From Pedobacter zeaxanthinifaciens (GTDB taxonomy: Bacteria; Bacteroidota; Bacteroidia; Sphingobacteriales; Sphingobacteriaceae), in contig NZ_QMHP01000004.1 of NCBI RefSeq assembly GCF_003313335.1, positions 121,826 to 185,825 of the forward strand: 64,000 bases of DNA. The letters run 5' to 3'. How positions within the stretch are numbered: position 1 is the first letter of the stretch; each line of letters starts with the position of its first letter. Below the pieces are notes generated by a model, which had not been told where the DNA came from, did no database searches, and worked only from the letters and a program-made list of their open reading frames with translations. Shown piece by piece: positions 50,237 through 57,627 of this stretch. The position numbers and the translations under genes are program-made.

Positions 50237-51958
50237 ATGAGAAAGATATTTTTCCTATTGCTTTTTTGCGGCTTTGGTTTGGTTTTGAAAGCACAAGTGG
50301 CTACAATAAGCAGTGAAGCCAGCTTGCTACAGCCGTATATTAACAGGTATCAGGCAGATAAAAGTATGTTTGCCAGAAAGTACATCATTAAAAGCGCCGA
50401 TGAGTATTTTTTGAGAATGCAGCGATTTTATACCGATTGGCTAGCACAACTTAAAGCAGTTCCTTTTGCCAAACTTAGTACAAATGAACGTGTAGATTAC
50501 CTGCTTTTGAAAAGAGATATCAGTGCTGATCAACGAAACTTGGAAATTTCAAAAAAGGAATTTGATGCAAATAAATACTTGCTTCCCTTTACCTCGGTTA
50601 TTATAGATTTTGAACAAAAAAGAAGAGTTGGAAAACAGCAAGACGGAGCACTAGCAGCGAGTAATTTTGAAAAACTGATTGAAGAAATTAATGCTGCTTC
50701 CAAAGCGATAGATAACGGGAAATTGAAAATAAGCTTTACCCAGGCAACTTGGGCCAAGGAAACTATAGATCAGTATGCGATGGCTTTTTCTGAGTCCTTT
50801 AAATTTTATGACGGCTATGACCCGCAGTTTACCAAAGCTACAAAAACGATGTACCCTAAAGTACTAGATGCGGTTAAGCAATATAAATTGAGTTTGGAAA
50901 AGGTACTGAAACAAGCACCGCCAGCTGATGATGGGAGTGGAATTGTGGGCAAACCAATTGGAAAAGCAGCTTTTATAAATAGTTTGAAAGATGAAATGAT
51001 TGCCTACACTCCTGAGCAAATTGCGGCAATTGCGCAAAAGGAATTTGCTTGGTGTGATGCAGAAATGGCGAAGGCTACTCGGGAAATGGGGTTCGGTAAC
51101 GATTGGAAAGCTGCCTTGGAGAAGGTTAAAAATGCTTATCCGCCACTGGGGAAACAACCAGAATTGGTTTATGAATTGGCTAACGAAGCGATTGATTTTG
51201 TAGAACGACAAAAACTAATTGCAGTTCCAGCATTGGCTAAAGAAGGTTGGCGCATGCGGATGTTAACGCCACAAGAGCAGCGTTTTGCACCTTTCTTTTT
51301 GGGAGGAGAATCCGTATTGATTGCCTACCCCACCGAAGACATGAGTGATGAAGAGAAGATGATGACCTTAAGGGGCAATAACCGACATTTCTCCCGAGCG
51401 GTGGTTTTTCACGAGCTGATTCCGGGGCATAACCTTCAATTTTTTATGCAGAACAGATACAAGCCTTACCGTAAAGTGTTCAGCACGCCATTTTGGTCTG
51501 AAGGATGGTCGTTATATTGGGAGATGCTGCTGTGGGACAATAATTTTGCTAAAACACCCGAAGATAAAATAGGCATGTTGTTTTGGCGCATGCACCGTTG
51601 TGCCCGTATTATTTTCTCTACCAAGTATCATTTGGGCGAATGGACTCCTAAACAATGTATTGACTTTTTGGTGCAACGGGTAGGTTTTGAGCGTGCCAAT
51701 GCCGAAGCTGAAGTGCGTAGATCATTTACCGGCAGTTATGGCCCGTTGTATCAAATTGCTTATATGTTAGGTGGACTACAATTTAGAGCCTTGCATAAAG
51801 AATTGGTACAAAGTGGCAAAATGTCGAACATCAATTTCCACGACCGTATTTTAAAGGAAAATTGCATGCCAGTAGAAATGGTAAGGGCTTTGCTACTAAA
51901 CCAAACACTTACTGAAAATTACAGTGCTAACTGGAAGTTTGCAGGTGATGTAAAGTAA
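50237..51958 (+). CDS. DUF885-family zinc peptidase-like protein, secreted
   Basis: This 573-residue protein has a signal peptide (cleavage near V-L-K-A-Q) and a mostly helical body. His392-Glu393-L-I-P-G-His398 is the gluzincin-type zinc motif, with a third ligand likely in W-S-E-G-W-S-L-Y about 30 residues on. The DUF885 family is related to M3-type peptidases. Its natural substrate is unknown. Confidence 0.9.
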   Translation: MRKIFFLLLFCGFGLVLKAQVATISSEASLLQPYINRYQADKSMFARKYIIKSADEYFLRMQRFYTDWLAQLKAVPFAKLSTNERVDYLLLKRDISADQRNLEISKKEFDANKYLLPFTSVIIDFEQKRRVGKQQDGALAASNFEKLIEEINAASKAIDNGKLKISFTQATWAKETIDQYAMAFSESFKFYDGYDPQFTKATKTMYPKVLDAVKQYKLSLEKVLKQAPPADDGSGIVGKPIGKAAFINSLKDEMIAYTPEQIAAIAQKEFAWCDAEMAKATREMGFGNDWKAALEKVKNAYPPLGKQPELVYELANEAIDFVERQKLIAVPALAKEGWRMRMLTPQEQRFAPFFLGGESVLIAYPTEDMSDEEKMMTLRGNNRHFSRAVVFHELIPGHNLQFFMQNRYKPYRKVFSTPFWSEGWSLYWEMLLWDNNFAKTPEDKIGMLFWRMHRCARIIFSTKYHLGEWTPKQCIDFLVQRVGFERANAEAEVRRSFTGSYGPLYQIAYMLGGLQFRALHKELVQSGKMSNINFHDRILKENCMPVEMVRALLLNQTLTENYSANWKFAGDVK

Positions 51959-51968
51959 CGAGCCATTA

Positions 51969-52640
51969 CCCTCTCTCCCGATAAATCGGGATCTCTGCCG
52001 TGGGGAGAGAATAGCGAGATGTATAGAAGGCTCTAAGATTCGATATTGAGCGTAGTCAGTTGTTCGAACGATTTTTTCTTTAGTTGGTTAGCACCCTCTC
52101 TCCCGATAAATCGGGATCTCTCCCGTGGGGAGAGAATAGCGAGATGTATAGACGACTTTAAGCTTCGATATTGAGGGTGGTCGGTTGTTCGAACGATTTT
52201 TTCTTTAGTTGGTTAATACCCTCTCTCCCGATAAATCGAGATCTCTGCCGTTGGGGAGAATAGCGAGATGTATAGACGGTTTTAAGATTCGATAGTGAGG
52301 GTGGTCGGTTGTTTGAACGATTTTTTCTTTAGTTGGTTAATACCCTCTCTTCCGATAAATCGGGATCTCTCCCGCGGGGAGAGAATAGCGAGATGTATAG
52401 ACGACTTTAAGCTGCGATATTGAGGGTGGTCGGTTGTTCGAACGATTTTTTCTTTAGTTGGTTAACACCCTCTCTCCCGATAAATCGGGATCTCTCCCGT
52501 AGGGAGAGAGTAGCGTGATGTATAGACGGCTTTAAGATTCGATATTGAGGGTGGTCGGTTGTTCGAATGATTTTTTCTTTAGTTAGTTCCCTCTCTCCCG
52601 ATAAATCGGGATCTCTCCCGTGGGGAGAGAACTTATAAAG
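51969..52640. repeat. Six tandem copies of a roughly 124-bp unit
   Basis: Units start at 51969, 52094, 52219, 52343, 52468 and 52589. Each begins CCCTCTCTCCCGATAAATCG, continues with a CTCTCCC/GGGGAGAG stem and ends in a TCTTTAGTTGGTTA spacer; the last copy is truncated. Units differ by a few percent. The opening contains the perfect palindrome CCCGATAAATCGGG (changed in the third and fourth units). Repeats are directly abutting with no unique spacers, so this is not a CRISPR array. Confidence 0.92.
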
Positions 52641-52658
52641 TTACTTAGGCCTCATGCT

Positions 52659-52701
52659 ACTCTCTCCCTCCGGGAGAGATGCCCTTTAGGGCAGAGAGGG
52701 T
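52659..52701. repeat. CTCTCCC-type inverted repeat after the tandem array
   Basis: CTCTCTCCCTCCGGGAGAGA and GCCCTTTAGGGC with AGAGAGGG form two hairpins within an outer CTCTC/GAGAG pairing. It is the same family as 24695-24738. Confidence 0.75.
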
Positions 52702-52737
52702 GTAAAAAAAACAAAAGAACTACCTCAACTGCCAACT

Positions 52738-52810
52738 AAACCGGATGGTAGTGAAAAGCCCGCAAGCGAGAGCAACGAGTGCGGACTTGTAACGTACAGC
52801 CGGACTTTCA
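52738..52810 (+). repeat. Paired-core hairpin element upstream of the MarR gene
   Basis: A core ACCGGATGGTAGTGAAAAG leads into stem AGCCCGCA with TGCGGACT and the second core TTGTAACGTACAGCCGGACT. The outer CCGG (52741-52744) pairs with CCGG (52800-52803), replacing the CCTT/AAGG seen in other copies. TACCTCAACTGC at 52721-52732 recurs before the element at 22947. Confidence 0.65.
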
Positions 52811-52919
52811 GCTAATAGCTCCACTACTATTGCTTTTCAAAAAAACTAAAGCGCTGATTTAGTAAGCAACAAAGAAATAGTGGCCAGTAAAAAAATCTCA
52901 AATAAAAATTAATATTCTG

Positions 52920-52968
52920 CTTGCATAGTAAAAATCAATTGTATAAATTTGTTATGCAAGCATAGTAA
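52920..52968 (+). promoter_or_regulatory. MarR/fad promoter with overlapping operator
   Basis: CTTG (52920-52923), a 20-base spacer and TAAATTTG (52944-52951) form the promoter. An inverted repeat CTTGCATA (52920-52927) and TATGCAAG (52953-52960) brackets it, one arm on the -33 box and one just after the -7 box. GCATAGTAA occurs twice (52923-52931, 52960-52968). This is the layout expected for an autoregulated repressor site. Confidence 0.6.
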
Positions 52969-52971
52969 TTA

Positions 52972-53409
52972 ATGAAACAAAAAGAAACGGTAGATTATTT
53001 TTTGAAAGTGGTTTGGCAAAATGTTTCCAACACTTACAATCAAATTGCGTCAGGCTTTGGTATTACACAAGCTATAGGTTATGTGCTAATCAATATTGAA
53101 GCTGATGGCACGGCGGTTTCGGCCCTGGCCGCACTGTTGGGTGTTAAGGCTACGAGTTTGTCGCGGATGCTAAACAATATGGAGGAAACGGGGTTGATTT
53201 ATAGAGAAACCTCGGAGGGCGACAAACGTTCCGTTAAGGTGTTTTTAACGCCATTTGGGGTAGAAAAAAGAAAGCAAGCTAGGGATGTTGTGATTTCGTT
53301 TAACGAATACCTTAATACTAAATTAAGTGTGAGGGAAAAAGAACAGCTGATAGCCACTTTAGAAAAAATTAACCAGTTAACCTTGGCTTATGCGCCATCA
53401 AAAAAATAG
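52972..53409 (+). CDS. MarR-family transcriptional regulator, probable regulator of beta-oxidation
   Basis: This 145-residue winged-helix protein of the MarR type has recognition-helix region V-K-A-T-S-L-S-R-M-L-N-N-M-E-E-T-G-L-I and wing E-G-D-K-R-S-V-K-V-F-L-T. It is the first gene of the fadN-fadA-fadE operon, with one base between its stop and the fadN start. Control by acyl-CoA or fatty acid is a natural inference. A palindromic site lies in its own promoter. Confidence 0.9.
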   Translation: MKQKETVDYFLKVVWQNVSNTYNQIASGFGITQAIGYVLINIEADGTAVSALAALLGVKATSLSRMLNNMEETGLIYRETSEGDKRSVKVFLTPFGVEKRKQARDVVISFNEYLNTKLSVREKEQLIATLEKINQLTLAYAPSKK

Positions 53410-53410
53410 T

Positions 53411-55795
53411 ATGAACAGAAGCATTAAGAAAGTAGCGGTTTTAGGTTCGGGCATTATGGGTTCACGTATTGCCTGTCATTTTGCCAATATTGGGGTTGAA
53501 GTACTGTTGTTGGATATTGCAGCAAAGGCGCCTGAAGGCACTGAGCAAAAGCATGATAAGAATAAAATTGTAAATGATGCACTGCAAGCTGCGGTGAAAA
53601 GCAATCCTTCTCCTGTATATTCGAAAACGGTGGTACAAAAAATTAGCACCGGAAATTTTGAGGATGATATGTCGAAAATTGCCACCTGTGATTGGATAAT
53701 TGAGGTGGTAGTGGAGAATTTGGATATCAAGAAAAAAGTTTTTGAGCAGGTAGAGCAGTTTCGTAAGCCGGGTACTTTAATTACATCTAATACTTCGGGC
53801 ATTCCCATCCATTTAATGGCAGAGGGACGCAGCGAAGATTTTAAAGCGAATTTTTGCGGAACGCACTTTTTTAATCCGCCACGCTATTTAAGGTTGCTGG
53901 AAATTATCCCTACGCCACACACCAAGCCAGATATAGTTGATTTTTTAATGCACTATGGTGATAAGTTTTTGGGAAAAACTACCGTGTTGTGTAAAGATAC
54001 ACCGGCTTTTATTGCCAATAGGGTTGGGGTTTATTCCATCATGGCCTTGCTGCATTCGGTTGAAAAGCTGGATTTAACGGTTGAGGAGGTGGATAAGTTT
54101 ACCGGGCCAGCTTTGGGTAGGCCAAAATCGGCTACTTTCCGTACGTCGGATGTGGTGGGTTTAGATACGATGATTAAAGTAGCGAAGGGGCTGTACGATA
54201 ATGTGCCGAATGATAAAGCGCATGACTTGTTCAAATTGCCTGCTTACGTTGAAAAAATGGCGGAGAACAACTGGTTAGGCGATAAAACTAAACAAGGTTT
54301 CTACAAAAAAATTAAAAATGCAGAAGGTAAAAGCGAAATTTTAGCGCTTGACCTGAAAACATTGGAATATCAACCTCAGCAAAAAGTAAAATCGGCAACG
54401 CTTGAAATGACGAAGAGCATTGAAAAGGTGGCCGATAGAATGAAAGTTTTTGCTGCAGGTAAAGATAAAGCTGGCGAATTGTTCCGCACTTCTTTCTTCG
54501 GGCTGTTTGAGTACGTATCAGATCGCATTCCTGAAATTGCCGATGAACTTTATAAGATAGACGATGCCATGCGTGCTGGCTTTGCTTGGGAACTTGGTCC
54601 TTTCGAAGTATGGGATGCTGTTGGCGTAGCCGATGCAATTGAGGGAATGCAAAAGTATGGCAACGAACCAGCAGCTTGGGTAACTGAAATGCTATCGGCA
54701 GGACATACATCCTTTTATAAAGTTGAAAACGGCATTAAGAAGTATTACGATATTCCATCAAAAAGCTATAAAGAAATTCCTGGCACAGCCGATTTCATTG
54801 TGCTAGAAAACTTAAAATCTAGCGGAAAGGTGCTGTATAAAAATGCTGGTGCATCTATTATTGATTTAGGCGATGGTATTTTGAATGTGGAATTCCACTC
54901 GAAGATGAATACCATTGGTGGTGATACGCTAACGGCAATCAATAAAGCGATTGACATGGCAGAGAAAGATTACCGTGGCGTGGTGATTGGTAATGATGGC
55001 GCTAATTTTTCGGCTGGAGCTAACGTGGGCATGATTTTTATGATGGCCGTGGAGCAGGAGTGGGACGAGTTGAATATGGCTGTGAAGATGTTCCAAAATA
55101 CTTCAATGCGTATCCGTTACTCCTCTGTACCGGTGGTGGTTGCTCCACATAATTTAACACTGGGCGGTGGTTGCGAGTTTAGTTTACATGCTGATCACGT
55201 ACAGCTTAGCGCTGAAACTTACATGGGCTTAGTGGAGTTTGGCGTTGGTGTTATCCCAGGCGGTGGTGGTACTAAGGAGTTTGCATTAAGAGCTGCTGAT
55301 GAATACAAGGATGATCAGATTGTTCAAAACACGCTGAAAGATCGGTTTTTGACTATCGGTATGGCAAAGGTTTCAACTTCGGCAGTGGAGGCATTTGAGT
55401 TGGGTTATCTGCAGAAAGATAAGTACTCAATTAGCATGAACCGTAGTCGTTTAATTGCTGATGCAAAGGCTAAAGCTATTGAATTGGCCGAAGCTGGTTA
55501 CACTAAACCAGTACAGCGCAAAAATATCAGGGTATTGGGCAAGCAAGGTTTGGGTATTGTTTACGCAGGTGCAAATAGCATGTACGCCGGAAATTATATT
55601 TCGGAACATGATAAAAAAATCTCAGAGAAATTGGGTTGGGTAATGTGCGGCGGCGATTTGTCGGCGCCAACGGAAGTTACAGAACAGTATTTATTGGATT
55701 TGGAGCGTGAGGCATTTTTATCGCTATGCGGAGAAAGAAAAACTTTAGAGCGCATACAAAGCATTGTGACTAAAGGGAAGCCGTTGAGGAATTAA
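53411..55795 (+). CDS. fadN: 3-hydroxyacyl-CoA dehydrogenase / enoyl-CoA hydratase, FadN-type
   Basis: I start at ATG 53411, just after the MarR stop codon. The 794-residue enzyme carries an N-terminal NAD-binding dehydrogenase (V-L-G-S-G-I-M-G-S near residue 8), the 3HCDH C-terminal domain (about 200-390), and a C-terminal enoyl-CoA hydratase/isomerase domain (about 480-700; G-G-G-C-E-F-S, then G-V-G-V-I-P-G-G-G-G-T). Dehydrogenase first is the order of Bacillus FadN, opposite to E. coli FadB. It catalyses steps two and three of beta-oxidation. Confidence 0.94.
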   Translation: MNRSIKKVAVLGSGIMGSRIACHFANIGVEVLLLDIAAKAPEGTEQKHDKNKIVNDALQAAVKSNPSPVYSKTVVQKISTGNFEDDMSKIATCDWIIEVVVENLDIKKKVFEQVEQFRKPGTLITSNTSGIPIHLMAEGRSEDFKANFCGTHFFNPPRYLRLLEIIPTPHTKPDIVDFLMHYGDKFLGKTTVLCKDTPAFIANRVGVYSIMALLHSVEKLDLTVEEVDKFTGPALGRPKSATFRTSDVVGLDTMIKVAKGLYDNVPNDKAHDLFKLPAYVEKMAENNWLGDKTKQGFYKKIKNAEGKSEILALDLKTLEYQPQQKVKSATLEMTKSIEKVADRMKVFAAGKDKAGELFRTSFFGLFEYVSDRIPEIADELYKIDDAMRAGFAWELGPFEVWDAVGVADAIEGMQKYGNEPAAWVTEMLSAGHTSFYKVENGIKKYYDIPSKSYKEIPGTADFIVLENLKSSGKVLYKNAGASIIDLGDGILNVEFHSKMNTIGGDTLTAINKAIDMAEKDYRGVVIGNDGANFSAGANVGMIFMMAVEQEWDELNMAVKMFQNTSMRIRYSSVPVVVAPHNLTLGGGCEFSLHADHVQLSAETYMGLVEFGVGVIPGGGGTKEFALRAADEYKDDQIVQNTLKDRFLTIGMAKVSTSAVEAFELGYLQKDKYSISMNRSRLIADAKAKAIELAEAGYTKPVQRKNIRVLGKQGLGIVYAGANSMYAGNYISEHDKKISEKLGWVMCGGDLSAPTEVTEQYLLDLEREAFLSLCGERKTLERIQSIVTKGKPLRN

Positions 55796-55801
55796 GGGGG
55801 A

Positions 55802-56216
55802 GTATTTAGATGTTAGTATTTAGTATTTAGAAATGCATAAGTACAAAGAATTGAAAGTTTGGCAGAAAGCAATTGAGTTGGTTACTGATATTTACAGAAC
55901 TACGGCTAAATTTCCAGATAAAGAAAGATTTGGGCTAGTTAGTCAGATTAACAGAGCAGCAGTTTCAATTCCATCTAACATTGCAGAAGGTGCAGGTAGA
56001 AATTCAGATAAGGAGTTTTTATATTTTTTGTCCGTTGCCCATGCTTCATCCTACGAAACCGAAACACAATTAATTATATCGCATAATTTAAATTATTTAT
56101 TAGCAGAAGAGTTAGATGTATTGACAGATAAAATAAACGAGTGGCAGAAAATGAGTTACTCATTTCAGTCTAAACTAAGGTCTCTAAATACTAAAATCTA
56201 ACTACTAAATACTAAA
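55802..56216 (+). mobile_element. Inverted-repeat-bounded cassette carrying a four-helix-bundle gene (putative)
   Basis: The gene at 55833-56201 lies between arms made of TTTAGTATTTAG-type words. A perfect 13-bp inverted repeat joins 55819-55831 to 56183-56195. The left arm ends one base before the ATG, and the stop codon lies within the right-arm region. The cassette fills the whole gap between fadN (stop 55795) and fadA (start 56222). An identical 34-bp copy of the left arm (55802-55835) stands alone after fadA at 57398-57431. Mobility is inference. Confidence 0.42.
55833..56201 (+). CDS. Four-helix-bundle protein (S23 / 23S rRNA intervening-sequence protein family)
   Basis: A 122-residue helical protein with the family opening (K-Y-K-E-L-K-V-W-Q-K-A-I-E-L-V) and the central signature F-G-L-V-S-Q-I-N-R-A-A-V-S-I-P-S-N-I-A-E-G, followed by A-x-A-S-S-Y-E-T-E-T-Q-L. 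Relatives are encoded in intervening sequences inside 23S rRNA genes of Leptospira and Coxiella and, in Bacteroidota, as scattered stand-alone genes. The function is unknown; an RNA-binding role has been suggested for the family. It is unrelated to fatty-acid metabolism and interrupts the fadN-fadA pair. Its start and stop codons lie at the edges of inverted repeats. Confidence 0.9.
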   Translation: MHKYKELKVWQKAIELVTDIYRTTAKFPDKERFGLVSQINRAAVSIPSNIAEGAGRNSDKEFLYFLSVAHASSYETETQLIISHNLNYLLAEELDVLTDKINEWQKMSYSFQSKLRSLNTKI

Positions 56217-56221
56217 GAAAA

Positions 56222-57397
56222 ATGGAAGCATACATAATAGCAGGATTAAGAACAGCTGTAGGAAAAGCGCCTCGCGGCGTATTTCGTTTTACGAGAGCTG
56301 ATGATTTAGCCGCCGATGTAATTAAGCAATTGGTGGCATCGGTTCCTAATTTGGATAAGGAGCAAATTGACGATGTAATTGTTGGAAATGCTACCCCGGA
56401 GGCGGAGCAAGGCCTAAATGTTGGTCGTATGATTAGCTTAATGGGCTTGGATACCGATAAAGTGCCTGGGGTTACTGTAAACAGGTACTGCGCATCAGGC
56501 TTGGAAACCATTGCCACAGCGGTAGCTAAAATTAAAGCTGGCATGGCCGATTGTATTATTGCAGGTGGAGTGGAGGTGATGTCGGGGATGCCTTTTGGTG
56601 GGTGGAAGTTAGTACCAAATCCAGAGGTGGCAAAGAACAATCCTGATTGGTATTGGGGCATGGGCTTAACTGCTGAAGCGGTGGCGAAGGAGTATCAAGT
56701 AAGTAGGGAAGATCAGGATGAATTTGCGTTTCAATCGCACATGAAAGCTATTGAGGCTATTAAAAATGGTCATTTGAAAGCTGGCGTAGCGCCAATTACT
56801 GTTAACGAAACTTATTTGGATGAGCAGCTGAAGAAGAAAACAAAATCATATGTGGTAGATACGGACGAGGGCCCAAGAGCTGATACCACTTTGGAGCGTT
56901 TAGCGAAATTGAAGCCTGTTTTTGCAGCAAACGGTTGCATTACTGCGGGGAATTCTTCCCAAACTTCTGATGGTGCGGCCTTTGTTCTAGTGGTTTCGGA
57001 GAAGAAAATGAAAGAGTTAGGGGTGGAGCCTATTGCCCGTATGGTGAGCTACGGCGTGGCTGGCGTACCTCCACGTATTATGGGAATTGGCCCAATTGAG
57101 GCGATTCCAAAAGCTTTGAAGATGGCAGGAATGGAGCAAAATCAAATCGACCTCATTGAGTTGAATGAGGCTTTCGCTTCTCAATCTTTAGCTATCATCA
57201 GGACGTTAGGTTTAGATCAGAGCAAGATTAATGTGAATGGTGGTGCAATTGCTTTAGGACATCCACTAGGTTGTACAGGTGCTAAACTATCAGTGCAGCT
57301 CTTTAATGAAGCTAAACGTAGAAATAGCAAATATGGCATGGTAACGATGTGCGTAGGTACTGGTCAGGGCGCCGCAGGGATTTTTGAGGTGTTTTAG
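56222..57397 (+). CDS. fadA: Acetyl-CoA acyltransferase (thiolase)
   Basis: This 391-residue thiolase performs the last step of beta-oxidation. The nucleophile is Cys90 in N-R-Y-C-A-S-G. The C-terminal motifs N-E-A-F-A-S-Q, G-G-A-I-A-L-G-H-P-L-G-C-T-G-A and C-V-G-T-G-Q-G-A-A are complete. Its length equals that of Bacillus FadA, and gene order matches the fadN-fadA-fadE operon of Firmicutes. Confidence 0.96.
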   Translation: MEAYIIAGLRTAVGKAPRGVFRFTRADDLAADVIKQLVASVPNLDKEQIDDVIVGNATPEAEQGLNVGRMISLMGLDTDKVPGVTVNRYCASGLETIATAVAKIKAGMADCIIAGGVEVMSGMPFGGWKLVPNPEVAKNNPDWYWGMGLTAEAVAKEYQVSREDQDEFAFQSHMKAIEAIKNGHLKAGVAPITVNETYLDEQLKKKTKSYVVDTDEGPRADTTLERLAKLKPVFAANGCITAGNSSQTSDGAAFVLVVSEKKMKELGVEPIARMVSYGVAGVPPRIMGIGPIEAIPKALKMAGMEQNQIDLIELNEAFASQSLAIIRTLGLDQSKINVNGGAIALGHPLGCTGAKLSVQLFNEAKRRNSKYGMVTMCVGTGQGAAGIFEVF

Positions 57398-57431
57398 GTA
57401 TTTAGATGTTAGTATTTAGTATTTAGAAATG
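57398..57431 (+). repeat. Solo copy of the four-helix-bundle cassette arm
   Basis: This 34-bp sequence is identical to 55802-55835, including the ATG that starts the four-helix-bundle gene there. Here the frame from that ATG (57429) stops after ten codons, so only the arm remains. Confidence 0.75.
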
Positions 57432-57468
57432 AATCACTGCAAGCAATTGATGCGTGGTTAACAAACAT

Positions 57469-57542
57469 CGTCATTGCGAGGTACGAAGCAATCTTACAAC
57501 TTATAACAACATTTTAGGATTGCTTTGTGCCTCGCAATGACG
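57469..57542. repeat. REP-like 25-bp inverted repeat in the fad operon
   Basis: CGTCATTGCGAGGTACGAAG and the following CAATC (57469-57493) pair with 57518-57542. The two differences from perfect symmetry both give G-U pairs in RNA, so the 25-bp stem is preserved. It lies between fadA and fadE, away from any T tract. GTCATTGCGAGG-type palindromes are common dispersed repeats in Bacteroidota genomes. Confidence 0.8.
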
Positions 57543-57627
57543 ACAATAAATGATATTTAAAATAAAAAATTTCGGTCAAGGCGCTTGGTCTTTATTCCCA
57601 GCTCCTTTAGCCATAATCCAAAGTAAA

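Larger units (their letters stand above)
51959..52971. other. Repeat-filled spacer before the MarR gene
   Basis: About 1 kb without a gene. It holds six roughly 124-bp tandem units (51969-52640), a related single palindrome (52659-52701), a paired-core hairpin element (52738-52810) and the MarR promoter and operator (52920-52968). Confidence 0.85.

Noticed and set aside
51969..52640. The six-unit array as a CRISPR
   Set aside because: Units of about 124 bp abut directly with no unique spacers, and no cas gene is present in the window.
55833..56201. The four-helix-bundle protein as a beta-oxidation enzyme or regulator, from its operon position
   Set aside because: The family has no link to lipid metabolism and is found scattered in many contexts; the inverted repeats explain its position better.
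57429..57461. A ten-codon frame from the ATG of the solo cassette arm
   Set aside because: It lacks the four-helix-bundle sequence and stops at once; it is read as a solo repeat, not a gene.
57550..57627. An N-terminal extension of the acyl-CoA dehydrogenase
   Set aside because: The 26 added residues come from spacer just after the REP-like repeat; the family length and the M-E-T start at 57628 fit better.
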